Below are positions 34,422-36,709 of a DNA stretch of 36,709 bases, piece after piece. Each line of letters starts with the position of its first letter. Within the stretch, counting starts at the first letter, position 1. This DNA is from Acanthaster planci (lineage: Eukaryota; Echinodermata; Asteroidea; Valvatida; Acanthasteridae): positions 1,152,751-1,189,459 of the forward strand of contig NW_019091380.1 of assembly GCF_001949145.1 (NCBI RefSeq), read 5' to 3'. The position numbers and the translations under genes are program-made. Under the pieces are notes generated by a model. The model saw nothing but the letters and a program-made list of their open reading frames with translations, was not told the origin of the DNA and did not search any database.

Positions 34422-34727
34422 CTAATAAATTACAACCTTTTTTAGTGTAAAATTGGTAAATTGGAAGAAATTGCTGCTTTTTTCAACAGACACTCCTTGC
34501 GCAACTCTCACTAACTGGTCCATGGTGTCTCTGTTGTGGGTGCTCATCGCCTTTCCCCTACCCATGGATTCCACCAGGCCTATCCATGAGTTGCCTATCA
34601 TCTGCATGGACTTGTCATCCTCTCTTCTGTGTGTGTACGGCCTCCCCATGCTACAGACTGCTTCCAGCATGGTGAGGATCCTCTGAGCTAGGACAGCCAG
34701 CTTGCTTTCAGCAAGGGAGAGGTTATT
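34422..34727 (-). CDS. Candidate internal coding exon, unknown protein
   Basis: The minus strand is open from 34727 to 34422. The first 75 or so codons read like genuine protein: SLAESKLAVLAQRILTMLE, then GRPYTHRREDDKSMQMIG, WIGLVESMGRGKAM and DTMDQLVRVAQGV. The pattern suggests amphipathic helices. After about 34490 the peptide turns into low-complexity AT-rich sequence, so the exon probably ends there, but no strong donor was found. Acceptor-like AG dinucleotides occur at the upstream side. No family is recognised. It is on the same strand as the candidate terminal exon at 29139-29307 and could belong to the same gene, which is inference only. Confidence 0.35.
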   Translation of the reverse strand, partial: NNLSLAESKLAVLAQRILTMLEAVCSMGRPYTHRREDDKSMQMIGNSWIGLVESMGRGKAMSTHNRDTMDQLVRVAQGVSVEKSSNFFQFTNFTLKKVVIY

Positions 34728-35840
34728 TCAAGGTGTTACTGTCGAGTCCTTTCCCAAGTCTCCAAGGGAGCTAAAATATGAGATGCATATACATGTACAT
34801 GCACATGTACTGTGGAAGGAACGGGGCCACAGTTCTAGTACTACGTGTGTATGGCAGTGTTGGCTGTGTCACTAGAATAAGATTGAATACTAGCGTTGGG
34901 GTACACAAATGACAAATGTACACCGTGATAGGTCTAGGTTCATTGAAATACATGCATATGGGGATACAAATGGACAGAGGGGGCCATGACCTTGGATGTT
35001 TTATCGTATTCCTGTGTTTTAATAAGCCACCTCTGATGTAAGTAGCATATAACTTTTTCCAAAAGTACTTGCACTTTGTAGCCCCTTTTGCAAATACATG
35101 TACTTGACCATTACCAGCTCTGCTTTTTGTACAAAAACTCAGAATCAGTCACAATCAGAAGAGTTGTTTCTCTAAACGTAGTCTGGTTATTTTGAGCCTG
35201 AGCCCTCTTTTACCATGTCACGTTCTAGGACTTCTAGGACTTCTAGGACTTGGAAATGGACTCTACAACACTCCTGTTTTGGTTGTTTATACTGAGTGTG
35301 ATTGTCAGCATTAAGTACCGTCAATCTTTCTCGTGATTGCAAATCAAGCAATTCTTGGCACCCGCTCTAAGTGTCGTCACTTGAAACTTCAAAAGTTTCT
35401 TGGCCTTTTAAGGTTTTTAACACAAGAAAGACAAGAATCAGTGGTCGCTTCTCATGAGCTGTCTCTAATGTTTTTCATTGAAGGATTTCTGCAGTATATG
35501 TAGTCAGTTACTTGTATCCTAAGCACCCTTTCATGCTGATTGCTTTACAATACAACTTCCACAATTTGGCTGCGTTCCTCAAATGAAATTCAAACTAGCT
35601 CATGGGATGTTAATGTGGCTTGCGTTACATGCCATGAAGGGGCGAGCGCATACAACTACATGCATTTGTACATGCATGTATATCCGACAACAATTTCCTT
35701 GGACTTCAAAGACCACAGTAATGTTTTCTGTGCAATTATGATACCAGTGCATCAGAAGAAAATGGGCTTGAATACATGTCGCCGATAGTTACTAAAGCTA
35801 TTTAAATAAATTGGCCAACAATTGATCATTGATTGAGAAT
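34728..35840. other. Intergenic DNA, no supported gene
   Basis: Nothing coding is supported. A 9-base unit TTCTAGGAC repeats three times at 35223-35249. TGTACATG-type motifs occur near 34795 and 35670. Confidence 0.45.
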
Positions 35841-35893
35841 ATGGCTTTAGAGGCTGTAATTTTAGAAGACGTGGATGGATTTGCATGTATCAG
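35841..35893 (+). CDS. Candidate short first coding exon
   Basis: ATG at 35841 opens MALEAVILEDVDGFACI and runs to a donor-like ATCAG|GTAAAT at 35893. The peptide has the look of a real N-terminus, and the donor is good. It is too short to identify, and the next exon would lie beyond the visible signals or outside the window. No TATA box is visible directly upstream. Confidence 0.25.
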
Positions 35894-36709
35894 GTAAATA
35901 CTTCTGTAGTATTGTACAGTTGGCTCAAGGTTACAAGCAGTCTGAATGAGTTTTATGAATTGGTTACTTTTCCGCCCTCTTTAGATCTATGGAGCTGGTT
36001 CCCTAGGTTAGGATACAAATCAGCAACATGATAGCCCCAGCTGAATTGCACTGAGCAGATTGAGAAGATCAATTCATACTATTTAGCTAGGAAGGATAAC
36101 ACCACGGTGACCTCTCAGGCACAAGTAAGTACTTCCTTGTAGTATTATCAAGCCAATAGTTTTGATTTGGCCCGAGAAATACCAAGCCACAGGTTAGGAA
36201 TTTTAAAGCCAGATGACCATTTCTTAAGGTTAATTTCCTTGTGTTCAAGTGAATCTTTTTTATGTCATCTGTCATAGTGGATCTTTAACCAAAGTCATGT
36301 TTTTTTAGTTCATTGGTCTTGCTTTGTCTCTTTTTTTCCCCGCAACTTTTCTCTGTCTCTTCCTATCTGCTCATTGAGTACACGTTCATGCTCCATGTTT
36401 CCCATTTTTTTACATAACTGTTCTTAATTTAACCTGTCCATTTGAAATTTTGATAATAGTTTTGTTTGTATTCATCCAAAGGATTTAAAATTGATATGCT
36501 TCAAGTATGAATGCTATCTTTTCAACAGTTACGTATGTTTTAAATATTTTTTTAGTCTAAGCAAGTGGTCTCCATTTTCCTTTTGATTCGTTCCTGTCGC
36601 TTACATCACATGCTGATTCCGCTCACATTCATCTTTTTTTTTGTCTTTCTTTTTGTTTTTACTCCAAACAGCCTAGTATTACCCTCAGCTGCCAAGTGGG
36701 ATTCCACCT
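35894..36709. other. Intergenic or intronic DNA
   Basis: T-rich and pyrimidine-rich on the plus strand, especially after 36290, as in an intron or 3' flank. No open frame of note. If the exon at 35841 is real, this would be its first intron. Confidence 0.4.

Overview
The window looks like nuclear DNA of a marine invertebrate animal. I favour a deuterostome such as an echinoderm, hemichordate or cephalochordate, but the species is not determined. Reasons: no dense operon-like coding, no long intact ORFs, AT-rich intergenic DNA with simple repeats, a decayed LINE, and very frequent self-complementary ACATGTACATGT and TAGGCCTA motifs. No rRNA, tRNA, CRISPR array or prokaryotic gene was seen.

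Layout. (1) 1-7.0 kb is a transposon nest. A decayed LINE of the CR1/L2/Jockey type lies on the minus strand (about 3.32-6.98 kb), with endonuclease, reverse transcriptase, C-terminus and 3'UTR all recognisable. A roughly 325-bp repeat (5853-6178) interrupts its endonuclease region, and a second, inverted copy of that repeat lies at 1-330. Both copies carry the same protein-like reading frame. (2) 7.0-14.8 kb is mostly non-coding, with an (AAAAC)n tract and a long compound (AAAC)n tract. (3) 14.8-21.5 kb holds a small dispersed repeat family, including an inverted pair at about 16.04 and 21.30 kb. Between that pair lies a 3-kb, apparently intronless minus-strand pseudogene of the DUF6589 family (17.45-20.43 kb). 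It has an N-terminal zinc-binding block, the DUF6589 core, a Cys-rich double PHD-like insert and the C-terminal DUF6589 block, broken by stops and frameshifts. A degenerate Cys-rich plus-strand reading frame (16.45-16.84 kb) converges on it. (4) 21.5-36.7 kb is intergenic or intronic DNA with dense TGTACATG palindromes. A few candidate exons are supported only by open frame and splice-like signals: minus strand at 24.70-24.88, 22.66-23.08, 29.14-29.31 and 34.42-34.73 kb, plus strand at 30.72 and 35.84 kb.

The best lead for something poorly described is the DUF6589 locus with its flanking inverted repeats, which may be a decayed mobile element. Second is the 325-bp repeat with a conserved coding-like frame. 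All protein-family assignments come from motif recognition by eye and memory of the families; no search was run.
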